A program made the position numbers and the translations under genes. Shown here one piece after another: positions 52,876 to 61,577 of a stretch of 64,000 nt of DNA (within the stretch, counting starts at the first letter, position 1; every line of letters starts with the position of its first letter). The stretch is from Clostridium sp031626875 (GTDB taxonomy: Bacteria > Bacillota > Clostridia > Clostridiales > Clostridiaceae): positions 62,001-126,000 of the forward strand of contig NZ_JANDMF010000005.1 of assembly GCF_031626875.1 (NCBI RefSeq), in the 5' to 3' direction. A model generated the notes under the pieces. The model had not been told where the DNA came from and searched no databases. It saw nothing but the letters and a program-made list of their open reading frames with translations.

Positions 52876-53331
52876 TTATTCATCCTTTTTACATTCACTA
52901 CAAATCCCATAGAACTTAACAGAATGATCTACAATCTTAAAATTATAGTTTTTTTCAATTCTAGCTTCAAGTTCTTCTAAAAGATCATCTTCAACTTCTA
53001 TAACATTATTACAAACACTACATACGAGATGATGATGTCTATGAGTCTCATCACTGTGAACTAACTCATATCTACTACAACCATCATTTAAATGCAATCT
53101 ACTAACTACACCTATTTCTTCTAGTAACAATATTGTTCTATATACTGTTGCTAATCCTATTTCTGGACACTTTTTTTTAACTTCATCATATATCTCTTCT
53201 GCTGTTAAATGTTTGCCTTCACTATCTACTATAGTATCTACAATTGACCTTCTTTGTGGAGTTAGTTTATATCCTTTTTTCTTTAACTCTTCTTTAAGCA
53301 TATCATAATCTATACTGATAATCTTCCCCAT
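52876..53331 (-). CDS. Fur-family metalloregulator
   Basis: A 151-residue Fur-family repressor: winged helix with LTPQRRSIVDTIVDSEGKHLTAEEIYDEVKKKCPEIGLATVYRTI, then a dimerisation domain with the metal-site HRHHHLVC segment and two CxxC pairs (CSVCN, CSECK) for structural zinc. The family includes Fur, Zur and PerR; the residues visible do not let me choose, although the HHHLVC form is common to Fur/Zur. ATG 53331 is behind GAGGTG; a GTG nine bases up is an alternative. The neighbours (ruvX, DUF1292) match the conserved clostridial cluster. Confidence 0.9.
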   Translation of the reverse strand: MGKIISIDYDMLKEELKKKGYKLTPQRRSIVDTIVDSEGKHLTAEEIYDEVKKKCPEIGLATVYRTILLLEEIGVVSRLHLNDGCSRYELVHSDETHRHHHLVCSVCNNVIEVEDDLLEELEARIEKNYNFKIVDHSVKFYGICSECKKDE

Positions 53332-53361
53332 CAACAACACCTCACTTGCTTGAAATTACTA

Positions 53362-53628
53362 TTATTCTACATCCTCTTGCATTAATAACTCATAAGTTTC
53401 TGAAACTAAATCAAATTCATTTTCATCTTCAATAGTAACATAACTTTCATTTCCATCTTCATCTTTTATAAATTTTAAAACATATGCTTCATCTACATCT
53501 ATACCTGCTGGTGTAACAACCACATACTCTGTATTTAAATCTTCAATTTTGAAGAATGTTATGACTTTCATTTTTTCTTCTTTACCATCTTCATTTAATA
53601 AATATATAAATTCTAATTCTTTTACCAT
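53362..53628 (-). CDS. DUF1292 family protein (YrzB-like)
   Basis: An 88-residue very acidic protein (ELEFIYLLNEDGKEEKMKVITFFKIEDLNTEYVVV) of the DUF1292/YrzB family, found across Firmicutes next to ruvX and ireB. Function unknown. It has no signal or membrane segment. AAAGGAG precedes the ATG with wide spacing. The conserved ireB-ruvX-yrzB triplet supports co-expression. Confidence 0.85.
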   Translation of the reverse strand: MVKELEFIYLLNEDGKEEKMKVITFFKIEDLNTEYVVVTPAGIDVDEAYVLKFIKDEDGNESYVTIEDENEFDLVSETYELLMQEDVE

Positions 53629-53708
53629 TTATATCTTAGCTCCTTTTGTAATCATTTTAATTACTATATACTTAAATTGTCAATAATAATTTTCAATTAA
53701 TAATTTTA

Positions 53709-54128
53709 TCACTTCATATTAGATATTCTGTCCAAATATCCTTGAAGTATATATGTTGCAGCAACTTTATCTACAATTTTTTTTCTTTTTCCTCTTGATA
53801 AATCTGCTTCAAGCATTGCTCTATGAGCTGCTACAGTTGTAAGTCTTTCATCCCAAAATTCGATTTTGATATCTATTTCTTGTTTAACCAATTCAGAAAA
53901 TTCAATTATTTTTTCTCCTGCAAATCCAATAGATCCATTCATATTTTTAGGAAGACCTATAACTATTGTTTCAACTTCATATTCCGAACATAATTCTTTT
54001 AAAGTTTCAACATCCTTTTTTCTGCTTTCTCTTCTGATAGTTGTTATTCCTTGCGCTGTAAAACCTAAAGGATCTGAAAGAGCTACTCCAATAGTTTTTT
54101 GACCTACATCTAATCCTAGTATTCTCAT
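53709..54128 (-). CDS. ruvX: RuvX/YqgF Holliday-junction resolvase-like RNase H-fold protein
   Basis: A 139-residue RNase H-fold protein. Catalytic acidic residues are in GLDVGQKTIGVA (Asp), VIGLPKNMNGSIG, and WDERLTT with a terminal KVAATYILQGYLD. The family is linked both to Holliday-junction resolution and to 16S rRNA 5'-end maturation; which applies here is unknown. It is preceded by AGGAGTGC and separated from ireB by a strong hairpin. Confidence 0.93.
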   Translation of the reverse strand: MRILGLDVGQKTIGVALSDPLGFTAQGITTIRRESRKKDVETLKELCSEYEVETIVIGLPKNMNGSIGFAGEKIIEFSELVKQEIDIKIEFWDERLTTVAAHRAMLEADLSRGKRKKIVDKVAATYILQGYLDRISNMK

Positions 54129-54151
54129 TTTGCACTCCTAAACTTAAATTT

Positions 54152-54183
54152 AAAGGGTGCCCGCTTTTTAACGGGCACCCTTT
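54152..54183 (-). terminator. GC-rich hairpin overlapping the ireB stop codon
   Basis: AAAGGGTGCCCG / CGGGCACCCTTT, 12 bp and unusually GC rich, with an eight-base loop; on the minus strand it is followed by AAATTTAAG. One arm reaches into the ireB stop. It may attenuate ruvX expression rather than end it. Confidence 0.65.
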
Positions 54184-54439
54184 ACTTTATCTCTAAATAA
54201 GATTTTATTACTTCTTCAAGGATTTCATCTCTTTCAAGTTTCCTTACTAAAGCTCTTGCTCCGTTATAGTTTGTAATGTAAGTAGGGTCTCCAGAAATTA
54301 GATATCCAACAAGTTGATTTATGGGATTATACCCTTTCTTCTGTAAAGAATCATAGACCTCTGTTAATATTACCTTTGTTAACGCTTCTTTATTTTTAGA
54401 TACATCAAATTGCATTGTTTGTTCAATATTGTTACTCAT
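54182..54439 (-). CDS. ireB: IreB family regulatory phosphoprotein (UPF0297)
   Basis: An 85-residue protein: MSNNIEQTMQFDVSKNKEALTKVILTEVYDSLQKKGYNPINQLVGYLISGDPTYI is the IreB/UPF0297 signature. In Enterococcus IreB is phosphorylated by the PASTA kinase IreK on N-terminal threonines and controls cephalosporin resistance; Thr8 here corresponds to that region. Start ATG 54439 matches family N-termini. A long frame begins at GTG 54466, but its first residues look like leader. The GGGGGTG site is 23 bases upstream, with a GCTGCAA-AAG-TTGCAGC hairpin between. Confidence 0.9.
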   Translation of the reverse strand: MSNNIEQTMQFDVSKNKEALTKVILTEVYDSLQKKGYNPINQLVGYLISGDPTYITNYNGARALVRKLERDEILEEVIKSYLEIK

Positions 54440-54571
54440 AATCCTGCTGCAACTTTTGCAGCTCACCCCCTTACAAAATTGTTAAGGAATATAACTATTA
54501 CTTTTAGTATATCCTTATGTTAATTTATCTATACTTGTTTTAATTATACTCTACATTTTACTAAATGTATA

Positions 54572-57211
54572 CTATTTTGCTAAAGAATTAAGTATTTCAT
54601 ATACCTTTTCTGTTGCTTCATTTATTTTTTCAGGATCCTTTCCTCCAGCTTGAGCCATATCTGGCCTTCCGCCACCACTTCCTCCAACTATAGATGCTAC
54701 TTCCTTAATTATCTTACCACAATGAACTCCAGATGATAAACAATCCTTAGTTGCCATTGCTACTAAATTAACTTTTCCTGAAGTCTTACTTATTAATACA
54801 ACAATTCCTGTTCCTATTTTATCACGAAGCTTATCAGCTAGATCTCTTAACGCATTTGCATCAACATCTTCTAAAGCATAAGAAATTGCATTTACACCAT
54901 TTATATTCTTAAGTGACTTTAGTATATCATCTTCAACTCCACTTGTTAGTTTACTCTTTAATTCTGTAATTTCTTTTTCTTTTTCCTTAATCTCTGAATT
55001 TTGTGCTACTATTTTATTTATTATGTCCTTTTCGTTGCATTTTAAAGCATGACATGCATCTTTTAAAATATTTTCTTTTTCTTCTACAAATCTAATAGCA
55101 TTAAATCCTGTTACTGCTTCTATTCTTCTAGTCCCAGCAGCAACTCCAGATTCTCCAATTATTTTAAATAATCCTATTTCTCCTGAATTTCTTACATGAG
55201 TTCCACCACATAATTCTTTTGAGAACTCTCCCACTGAAACAACTCTTACCTTATCTCCATACTTGTCATCAAATAAAGCCATAGCTCCACTTTCTCTTGC
55301 TTCATCTAATGTCATGAGATTAGTTTCAACATCATAAACTTCCATAATCTTTTCATTAACCAATGCTTCAACTTTATCTAACTCTTCTAATGATAGCCCT
55401 TGGAAATGAGTAAAGTCAAATCTTAATCTTTCATCATCAACATAAGATCCTGCTTGATTTACATGTTCTCCAACAACTTCCTTTAATGCTTCATGTAACA
55501 TATGTGTTGCTGTATGATTCTTATTTATGCTATTTCTTCTTACTCTATCTACTTTAAGAGTAACCTCATCACCTTGACTAATAATTCCTTCTAAAACTTT
55601 AACATAATGTATAGTCTTTCCACCTACATTTTTTTTAGTATTATATACTTCTACTACTAATCCTTTTGATGTAATTACCCCATCATCACCTACTTGACCA
55701 CCCATTTCAGCATAAAATGGAGTTTTATTAGTTAATACAAATCCATTTTCTCCAGCACTTAAACTATTTACAAACTCAGTTTCATTAGCTAGAACTAAAA
55801 CTTTTCCGTCTCCCTCAAATGCACCATATCCTATAAATTCACTTGTAATAGATGCATCTATCTTATTTATTGCTAATTCTTCACTACCCATATAGGAAGA
55901 TTCTCCTCTAGCATTTCTAGCTCTTGTTCTTTGCTCCTCCATTTCTTTATTAAAGTTTTCTCTGTCAACTTTTAGTCCCTTTTCTTCACAAATTTCTTCT
56001 GTCAATTCATAAGGAAATCCAAATGTATCATACAATTTAAATGCTTTATCCCCAGATAAAGTATTCTTCGTTTCTTTTATTATTTCATCAATATACCCTA
56101 AAAGTATATTCATACCTGAATCTATAGTTTCATTAAATCTTTCTTCTTCTAATGATACTATTTTTTCTATATATTCTTGGCTTTCTTTAAGTTCTGGATA
56201 AGCCCCTCCATAGTTTTTTACTACTTCATCAACTATTTCTGTTAAGAATAATCCTTTAATACCAAGAAGTCTTCCATGTCTTGCAGCTCTTCTAAGTAAT
56301 CTTCTAAGAACATAACCTCTTCCTTCATTGCTTGGTCCTACACCATCCGAAATAAGCATAGTTACACCTTTAACATGGTCAGTTATTATTCTTAATGAAA
56401 TATCCTTATCTTTATCTTCTCCATATTTAACCCCTGAAAGACTAGACACCTTTGCTAAAATATTCTTTACAGTGTCTATTTCAAATATATTATCAACACC
56501 TTGCATTATTGTTGCAATTCTTTCAAGTCCCATTCCTGTATCTATATTAGGATTAGTTAACTTATTATAATTTCCATCTTCATCTTTATCAAATTGAGTA
56601 AATACTAAATTCCAAAATTCAACAACTCTGTCTTCATCAGCTGCCTTTAAGAAATCATCTACATTTTTTATTGTCCCATCACCTCTATCAAAGTGAATTT
56701 CTGTACATGGTCCACATGGGCCTACTCCGATTTCCCAAAAATTATCATCTTTTCCAAGCCTAAAAATTCTTTCTGTACTAACATCAGTCTTATTTTTCCA
56801 AATTTCAAATGCTTCATCATCGTCTAAATAAATAGTTACATATAGTTTATCTTTAGGGATTTCTAGGACTTTGGTAATAAACTCCCATGCCCAAGGAATT
56901 ATTTCTTCTTTAAAATAATCTCCAAAAGAAAAATTTCCAAGCATCTCAAAGAACGTTCCATGTCTTGATGTTTTTCCCACATTTTCTATATCTCCAGTTC
57001 TTATACACTTTTGACATGTAGTAACCCTCTTTTTTGGTGGCTCTTGTAACCCTGTAAAGTATGGCTTAAGAGGAGCCATACCAGCATTTATTAACAATAA
57101 ACTTTTATCATTTTTTGGAACAAGAGAAAAACTATTCATTCTTAAATGTTCTTTACTTTCAAAGAACTTTAAAAATTCTTCTCTTAATTCATTAGTCCCT
57201 ATATTTTTCAT
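54572..57211 (-). CDS. alaS: Alanyl-tRNA synthetase
   Basis: An 879-residue class II synthetase charging tRNA-Ala. Motif 1 and 2 regions (INAGMAPLKPYFTG, RHGTFFEMLGNFSFGDYFK), motif 3 with NEGRGYVLRRLLRRAARHG, the editing domain with zinc ligands HTATHMLHEAL and C...H in KELCGGTHVRNSGEIG, and the C-terminal C-Ala domain ending GGSGGGRPDMAQAGGKDP are all present. Full length. Expression is governed by a T-box leader with an Ala specifier and a consensus promoter. Confidence 0.98.
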   Translation of the reverse strand: MKNIGTNELREEFLKFFESKEHLRMNSFSLVPKNDKSLLLINAGMAPLKPYFTGLQEPPKKRVTTCQKCIRTGDIENVGKTSRHGTFFEMLGNFSFGDYFKEEIIPWAWEFITKVLEIPKDKLYVTIYLDDDEAFEIWKNKTDVSTERIFRLGKDDNFWEIGVGPCGPCTEIHFDRGDGTIKNVDDFLKAADEDRVVEFWNLVFTQFDKDEDGNYNKLTNPNIDTGMGLERIATIMQGVDNIFEIDTVKNILAKVSSLSGVKYGEDKDKDISLRIITDHVKGVTMLISDGVGPSNEGRGYVLRRLLRRAARHGRLLGIKGLFLTEIVDEVVKNYGGAYPELKESQEYIEKIVSLEEERFNETIDSGMNILLGYIDEIIKETKNTLSGDKAFKLYDTFGFPYELTEEICEEKGLKVDRENFNKEMEEQRTRARNARGESSYMGSEELAINKIDASITSEFIGYGAFEGDGKVLVLANETEFVNSLSAGENGFVLTNKTPFYAEMGGQVGDDGVITSKGLVVEVYNTKKNVGGKTIHYVKVLEGIISQGDEVTLKVDRVRRNSINKNHTATHMLHEALKEVVGEHVNQAGSYVDDERLRFDFTHFQGLSLEELDKVEALVNEKIMEVYDVETNLMTLDEARESGAMALFDDKYGDKVRVVSVGEFSKELCGGTHVRNSGEIGLFKIIGESGVAAGTRRIEAVTGFNAIRFVEEKENILKDACHALKCNEKDIINKIVAQNSEIKEKEKEITELKSKLTSGVEDDILKSLKNINGVNAISYALEDVDANALRDLADKLRDKIGTGIVVLISKTSGKVNLVAMATKDCLSSGVHCGKIIKEVASIVGGSGGGRPDMAQAGGKDPEKINEATEKVYEILNSLAK

Positions 57212-57241
57212 TTTCTATTCCTCCAATATATAATATAAATA

Positions 57242-57442
57242 AAAAAGCCTTCATCCCAAACCAAGGGACGAAAGCTGTACTTCCGCGGTACCACCCTAAT
57301 TATGTGTAAAATAACACATCTCTTAGAAATTTATAGCTCCAAGGTAGCTTCGAAATATATTCTAAAAAGTTTTCACCAACCACTTTCTCTCTAAATAGTA
57401 ATAATACATCTACTTATCCTTATCAACACTTAATATTTATTT
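57242..57442 (-). promoter_or_regulatory. T-box riboswitch of alaS
   Basis: The T-box sequence AGGGTGGTACCGCGG (57283-57297, minus strand) is a perfect match. Upstream a short stem I carries the specifier candidate GCT (57346-57348, Ala) followed by the conserved A. Downstream AGCTTTCGTCCC / GGGATGAAGGCT (57265-57276 with 57246-57257) plus TTTTTT is the terminator, whose 5' arm follows the T-box bulge that binds uncharged tRNA-Ala. Confidence 0.95.
57246..57276 (-). terminator. T-box-controlled terminator of alaS
   Basis: A 12-bp stem with G-T pairs, loop TTGGTTT, six T residues at the end; abolished when uncharged tRNA-Ala stabilises the antiterminator. Confidence 0.9.
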
Positions 57443-57448
57443 AATAAA

Positions 57449-57477
57449 ATTATATTTTAACTTTAATAGTATGTCAA
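57449..57477 (-). promoter_or_regulatory. Consensus sigma-A promoter of alaS
   Basis: TTGACA (57472-57477), exactly 17 bases, TATAAT (57449-57454): both hexamers perfect. Confidence 0.85.
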
Positions 57478-57504
57478 TATTTTTATACTTATATATAAAT
57501 TTGG

Positions 57505-58536
57505 TCAAAATATATAATAATTTATATCTTCCCAAATCACTTTAATTATTACTCCAATAGGTACAATTATAAGCATTCCAACAAATCCTCCAAAATTTTC
57601 TCCTATAATTAGTAAAATAATAATCATTAAAGGATGTATATTTATGCTATCTCCTGTTATTTTAGGTGATAATATATTTCCTTCTATCTGCTGTAATAAA
57701 AATATTCCTATTCCTGTCCACAGTCCCTTAGTTGGAGAATCTAATAAAGCTATAAAAATTATTGGTATTGCTCCAAAAATAGGGCCAAAGTATGGAATAA
57801 TATTTAATATACCATTTAATATGGATAATGCTATTGAAAATTTCACTTTAAGTATTAACAACATAATGAAAGTAATCCCTGTTACAATTACTGATAATAT
57901 TAACTGACTACCAATATATCTACTTAATAGTTTATTGATATCTGAAGTTATTACTTTAGTTATTTTTCTTTTTTCTAATGGAACTAAATTTAAAAATTTT
58001 CCATTTATCTCTTTATTATCTGCTAGAAAATAATATGTTACAACCGGAATTACTGCCATAGATAACATATGTTCACTAATTGATATTATATTATCTACCA
58101 ATTTTGTAGACAATACATCTCCAAATTCCACCATTCCTTGTTTTATTTCATCATATAAAAATTTTGCAAACCCTAAATTCAGATGTTTAGAGTTCTCTAT
58201 ATTTTCTTCTAAAAATATAGTAATTTTTTTTATCACTGGCTCCAAATTATCTATTTCTTTAAATACTGCTGGAATCAACAGAACTAAAGATACAATAAAT
58301 AAAATCATTAAAAATAGAATTAATATCAAAGAAACTATTCTGTTTTTTATTTTTAATCTATCTCTTATTCTATTTCTAATAGGTACTAAAATATATGCAA
58401 TAAGATATGATATCAAAATAATATTTACAGTTTCCTTAAATTCATTAATAAACAGATATAACACTATAAATAAGACACCTATAAATAAAAATATTAAGTT
58501 TCCAAAAAATCTTCTATGCTTTTTTAAAATATTCAT
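57505..58536 (-). CDS. AI-2E family transporter (YrrI-like permease)
   Basis: A 343-residue membrane protein with about seven to eight transmembrane helices. LNIIPYFGPIFGAIPIIFIALL and ITGDSINIHPLMIIILLIIGENFGGFVGMLIIVP are the signatures of the AI-2E/PerM family. Members have been linked to autoinducer-2 export or Na+(Li+)/H+ antiport; substrate here is unknown. It lies upstream of alaS as yrrI does in Bacillus, overlapping the PRC-barrel gene by 23 bases. No strong ribosome binding site is visible, consistent with coupling. Confidence 0.88.
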   Translation of the reverse strand: MNILKKHRRFFGNLIFLFIGVLFIVLYLFINEFKETVNIILISYLIAYILVPIRNRIRDRLKIKNRIVSLILILFLMILFIVSLVLLIPAVFKEIDNLEPVIKKITIFLEENIENSKHLNLGFAKFLYDEIKQGMVEFGDVLSTKLVDNIISISEHMLSMAVIPVVTYYFLADNKEINGKFLNLVPLEKRKITKVITSDINKLLSRYIGSQLILSVIVTGITFIMLLILKVKFSIALSILNGILNIIPYFGPIFGAIPIIFIALLDSPTKGLWTGIGIFLLQQIEGNILSPKITGDSINIHPLMIIILLIIGENFGGFVGMLIIVPIGVIIKVIWEDINYYIF

Positions 58537-59014
58537 TTTTGCTTATTTCATGAGGAATATTTTTTAGTACTACATTAGGCTCTCCTAAATATAAAATATA
58601 ATCTTCTCCAAGGACAGAATTCTTAATTAGAATTACTTCTTTACCTCTTAACATCCTATCTACAATGCTAGGACTAATAATTAATCCTTGAATTTTAAAA
58701 TTTTCTTCATTTATAAGTACGTCTTCTACTACACCTTTACTATTTCCTAATCTATCAATAACCTCCATATCCTTTATATCAGAAAATTTAAGTCCTTGAC
58801 CCTTTGTTGCCCCCTTAACTAAAATATCATCATCAATAAGAATTATATCTTTTACATCAATGAAATTTCTTTTTCCTTTAACACTATAACTATTAAATCC
58901 AAGACCTAATACCTTCCCCCTATAAAAATCGATATATATGGTTCTTGATACCCCTAATTTTTTTCCGTTGAAGTCATAAATGTTTTTCATATATAAGTCT
59001 TTACTTCTAAACAT
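58514..59014 (-). CDS. PRC-barrel domain protein
   Basis: A 166-residue protein with two PRC-barrel-like repeats (about residues 1-75, DLYMKNIYDFNGKKLGVSRTIYIDFYRGKVLGLGF; and 85-150, DIKDMEVIDRLGNSKGVVEDVLINEENFKIQGLIIS). PRC barrels occur in photosynthetic reaction centre H, RimM and YlmC-type proteins; no specific role can be assigned. AGGAGGTTTTGCA precedes the ATG. It is translated together with the AI-2E permease, so a membrane-linked partner role is possible. Confidence 0.8.
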   Translation of the reverse strand: MFRSKDLYMKNIYDFNGKKLGVSRTIYIDFYRGKVLGLGFNSYSVKGKRNFIDVKDIILIDDDILVKGATKGQGLKFSDIKDMEVIDRLGNSKGVVEDVLINEENFKIQGLIISPSIVDRMLRGKEVILIKNSVLGEDYILYLGEPNVVLKNIPHEISKNEYFKKA

Positions 59015-59081
59015 TGCAAAACCTCCTAAAAAATAGACTAAATTTAGTTTTCACGAAAATACACTAATTTATTCTAAAAAA

Positions 59082-59127
59082 AATATATATGTTGCAATTT
59101 ACAATCAAAATTCACAACATATATATT
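59082..59127 (-). terminator. Terminator of the que operon
   Basis: A perfect 13-bp stem AATATATATGTTG / CAACATATATATT with a 20-base loop and eight T residues following on the minus strand, 19 bases after the queF stop. Confidence 0.85.
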
Positions 59128-59146
59128 AAAATTTCTATATTATTAA

Positions 59147-59644
59147 CTATCTATTATCTACTTTTTCTGGATATAAATCATGGTTCATCATTCTATGTTC
59201 AGCGATTTTTTCATATCTTGTTCCTCTTATTCCATAGTTGCAATATGGATCTATACTTATTCCACCTCTTGGAGTAAATTTCCCCCATACTTCTATGTAT
59301 TTAGGCTCCATTAACTTTATTAAATCCTTCATAATTATATTCATACAATCTTCATGAAAATCTCCATGATTTCTAAAACTAAATAGATATAACTTTAAAG
59401 ATTTACTTTCAACCATCTTTTCTCCTGGTATATAACTTATATAAATAGTTGCAAAATCAGGTTGTCCTGTAATTGGACAAAGACTTGTAAACTCTGGGCA
59501 ATTGAACTTTACAAAATAATCATTTCCTGGATGTTTATTATCAAATACTTCTAATACATCTGGATCATATCCATAGTTGTATTTTGTTCCTTGATTTCCT
59601 AATAGAGTTATTCCATCTAATTCTTCTTTATTTCTTCCACTCAT
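59147..59644 (-). CDS. queF: NADPH-dependent 7-cyano-7-deazaguanine reductase
   Basis: A 165-residue unimodular QueF that reduces preQ0 to preQ1, the last step before insertion into tRNA. The nucleophilic Cys is in EFTSLCPITGQPDFATI (about residue 56), with the QueF motif ESKSLKLYLFSFRNHGDFHE binding NADPH. Its ATG overlaps the queC stop by one base (TAATG). It closes the operon queD-queE-folE-queC-queF and is followed by a terminator. No Tgt or QueA is in the window. Confidence 0.97.
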   Translation of the reverse strand: MSGRNKEELDGITLLGNQGTKYNYGYDPDVLEVFDNKHPGNDYFVKFNCPEFTSLCPITGQPDFATIYISYIPGEKMVESKSLKLYLFSFRNHGDFHEDCMNIIMKDLIKLMEPKYIEVWGKFTPRGGISIDPYCNYGIRGTRYEKIAEHRMMNHDLYPEKVDNR

Positions 59645-60303
59645 TATTTGTTCTCCCCTTTGCTATTTAAGTATTGTTCAAGCCCTCTTCTTCTAAGAAT
59701 ACATGCAGGACATTCCCCACATCCATCTCCTACAATTCCATTGTAACAAGTAAGTGTTTTATTTCTTACATAATCAAGTTTTCCAAAACTATCTGCCATC
59801 TCCCAAGTTTGTGCTTTGTCTATCCACATTAATGGAGTATGAATAACAAAACTATAATCCATAGCTAAATTTAATGTTACATTAAGTGATTTTATAAATA
59901 CATCTCTACAATCAGGGTACCCACTAAAATCCGTTTCACATACTCCTGTAATAATGTGCTTTGCCCCCTTAACTTTGGCAAGTACACCAGCAAAGGTTAG
60001 GAATAACATATTTCTTCCTTCTACAAAAGTTGAAGGTAATCCTCCATCTTTTCCTGCTTCAATCTTAATATCATCTCTAGTTAAAGCATTAGGTGCTAAT
60101 TGATTAAGTAATTCCATATCTAGAATATGATGTTCAACCCCCAATTCCTTTGCTATTTCTGTAGCACACTCTATTTCTTTTTTATGTTTTTGATTATAAT
60201 TAAAAGTTACGGCTATAACCTCATCAAATTCTTTCATCGCCCAAAATAAACATGTTGTAGAGTCCTGTCCCCCACTAAATACTACTACCGCTTTTTTTGC
60301 CAT
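59644..60303 (-). CDS. queC: 7-cyano-7-deazaguanine synthase
   Basis: A 219-residue ATP-dependent enzyme turning 7-carboxy-7-deazaguanine into preQ0 with ammonia. PP-loop FSGGQDSTTCLFWA at residues 9-22, RNMLFLTFAG, and the C-terminal zinc cysteines in CGECPACILRRRG are all present. GAGGTGAATTTTAA precedes the ATG. It couples to queF by overlapping codons. Confidence 0.97.
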   Translation of the reverse strand: MAKKAVVVFSGGQDSTTCLFWAMKEFDEVIAVTFNYNQKHKKEIECATEIAKELGVEHHILDMELLNQLAPNALTRDDIKIEAGKDGGLPSTFVEGRNMLFLTFAGVLAKVKGAKHIITGVCETDFSGYPDCRDVFIKSLNVTLNLAMDYSFVIHTPLMWIDKAQTWEMADSFGKLDYVRNKTLTCYNGIVGDGCGECPACILRRRGLEQYLNSKGENK

Positions 60304-60317
60304 TTAAAATTCACCTC

Positions 60318-60911
60318 TTATTTCATTATTAATAAAGCTTCATGCCTTAATGCATCATTTTTCTCAAACTCTCCAGTAAATGTTGTTGTGGTAGTTAGAG
60401 TACCTGTTTTTTTTATTCCACGAGAAGTCATACAACTATGTTCACCAGTTATTAAAACTCCAACATCATCACTTTCTGTAACAATAGTTATTATCTCTGC
60501 TATATCTTTACCTATACGTTCTTGTAATTGCAGTCTTCTTCCAACCATATCTGCAATTCTGGCTATCTTACTTAATCCTATTATCTTCTTTTTAGGTTTG
60601 TAAACAACTGTAACATTCATATTATACATAAGTGCTAAGTGATGTTCACAATAACTGTGTATTTTTATATCTCTAACTACAACTAGATTTTTATGACTTT
60701 CACTTCCATACTCTTCTTCCTCAAAGGTAGTTCCAAACATTTCTGCTATTTCTTTATTTGAATAATTCATACCTTCAAAAACTTCTTCATACATTTTTGC
60801 TACTCTTTTTGGAGTATCAATAAGTCCTTCTCGATTAGGATCATCACCTAGAGCAATTAATATTTCTCTAATGCATTCTTGAATTTTTTCAGTATCTATC
60901 TTCTTACTCAT
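60318..60911 (-). CDS. folE: GTP cyclohydrolase I
   Basis: A 197-residue FolE hydrolysing GTP to dihydroneopterin triphosphate, the first step of both folate and 7-deazaguanine synthesis. Zinc ligands are visible in KIHSYCEHHLALMYNM and the second Cys in TGEHSCMTSRG; GLSKIARI and VGRRLQLQERIGKDIAE are family segments. Being inside the preQ1 operon, this copy probably supplies queuosine synthesis. It starts one base after queE ends. Confidence 0.96.
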   Translation of the reverse strand: MSKKIDTEKIQECIREILIALGDDPNREGLIDTPKRVAKMYEEVFEGMNYSNKEIAEMFGTTFEEEEYGSESHKNLVVVRDIKIHSYCEHHLALMYNMNVTVVYKPKKKIIGLSKIARIADMVGRRLQLQERIGKDIAEIITIVTESDDVGVLITGEHSCMTSRGIKKTGTLTTTTTFTGEFEKNDALRHEALLIMK

Positions 60912-60912
60912 G

Positions 60913-61575
60913 TTATACGCCCCTCTTTTCCTTATCCCAAATAATTTTATGAAGTTGAACTTGTAATCTTACTCCATTTAAATTTCTTTCTTTTATAAAT
61001 TCAACTATATCTTCTAATTCTATCTTTCCAAGTACAGGACTAAAATAAACCAAACATTTTGAAACTAAATCATACTTAATTATAATATCATAAGCTACAT
61101 TTAAATCTTCATTACTTCCAATAACAAATTTATATACATCCTTTCCATCAACTGAATCTAAATTATTTAAACTCATTAAAGTCGTCATTTTGCTAAGTGG
61201 AAGTTTATAATCAACTATAAATATTATATTGCTATATTTCTCTTTAAATGGTTTTATATCTACTGATCCATTTGTTTCTATATGTATAATTAATTCATTA
61301 TCAGAATTTAATAATTCAAGTAATTCATCTATTCCATTTTGAATTAACGGTTCTCCACCTGTTAATGTAACATTTTTACTTTTCATTTCTTTTATAAATT
61401 CATAAATTTCTTTAGCACTTAGTTTCTCGTTTGAACTTTCTTTTTCCCATGAATACTTAGTATCACACCAAGAACATCTTAAATTGCAACCTTGAAATCT
61501 TATAAATGTTGCAAGTTCTCCTGAAGTTGGCCCTTCTCCATCTATGGATAAAAACTTTTCAACTACATTAAACAT
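60913..61575 (-). CDS. queE: 7-carboxy-7-deazaguanine synthase (radical SAM)
   Basis: A 220-residue radical-SAM enzyme converting 6-carboxytetrahydropterin to 7-carboxy-7-deazaguanine. FQGCNLRCSWCDTKY has the C-x3-C-x2-C cluster motif, and SIDGEGPTSGELATFIR and TLTGGEPLIQ are QueE hallmarks. The ATG at 61575 has GGAGGATTAATA upstream; an upstream ATG at 61599 lies inside queD and was rejected. The stop of queD is two bases upstream. Confidence 0.95.
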   Translation of the reverse strand: MFNVVEKFLSIDGEGPTSGELATFIRFQGCNLRCSWCDTKYSWEKESSNEKLSAKEIYEFIKEMKSKNVTLTGGEPLIQNGIDELLELLNSDNELIIHIETNGSVDIKPFKEKYSNIIFIVDYKLPLSKMTTLMSLNNLDSVDGKDVYKFVIGSNEDLNVAYDIIIKYDLVSKCLVYFSPVLGKIELEDIVEFIKERNLNGVRLQVQLHKIIWDKEKRGV

Positions 61576-61577
61576 TA

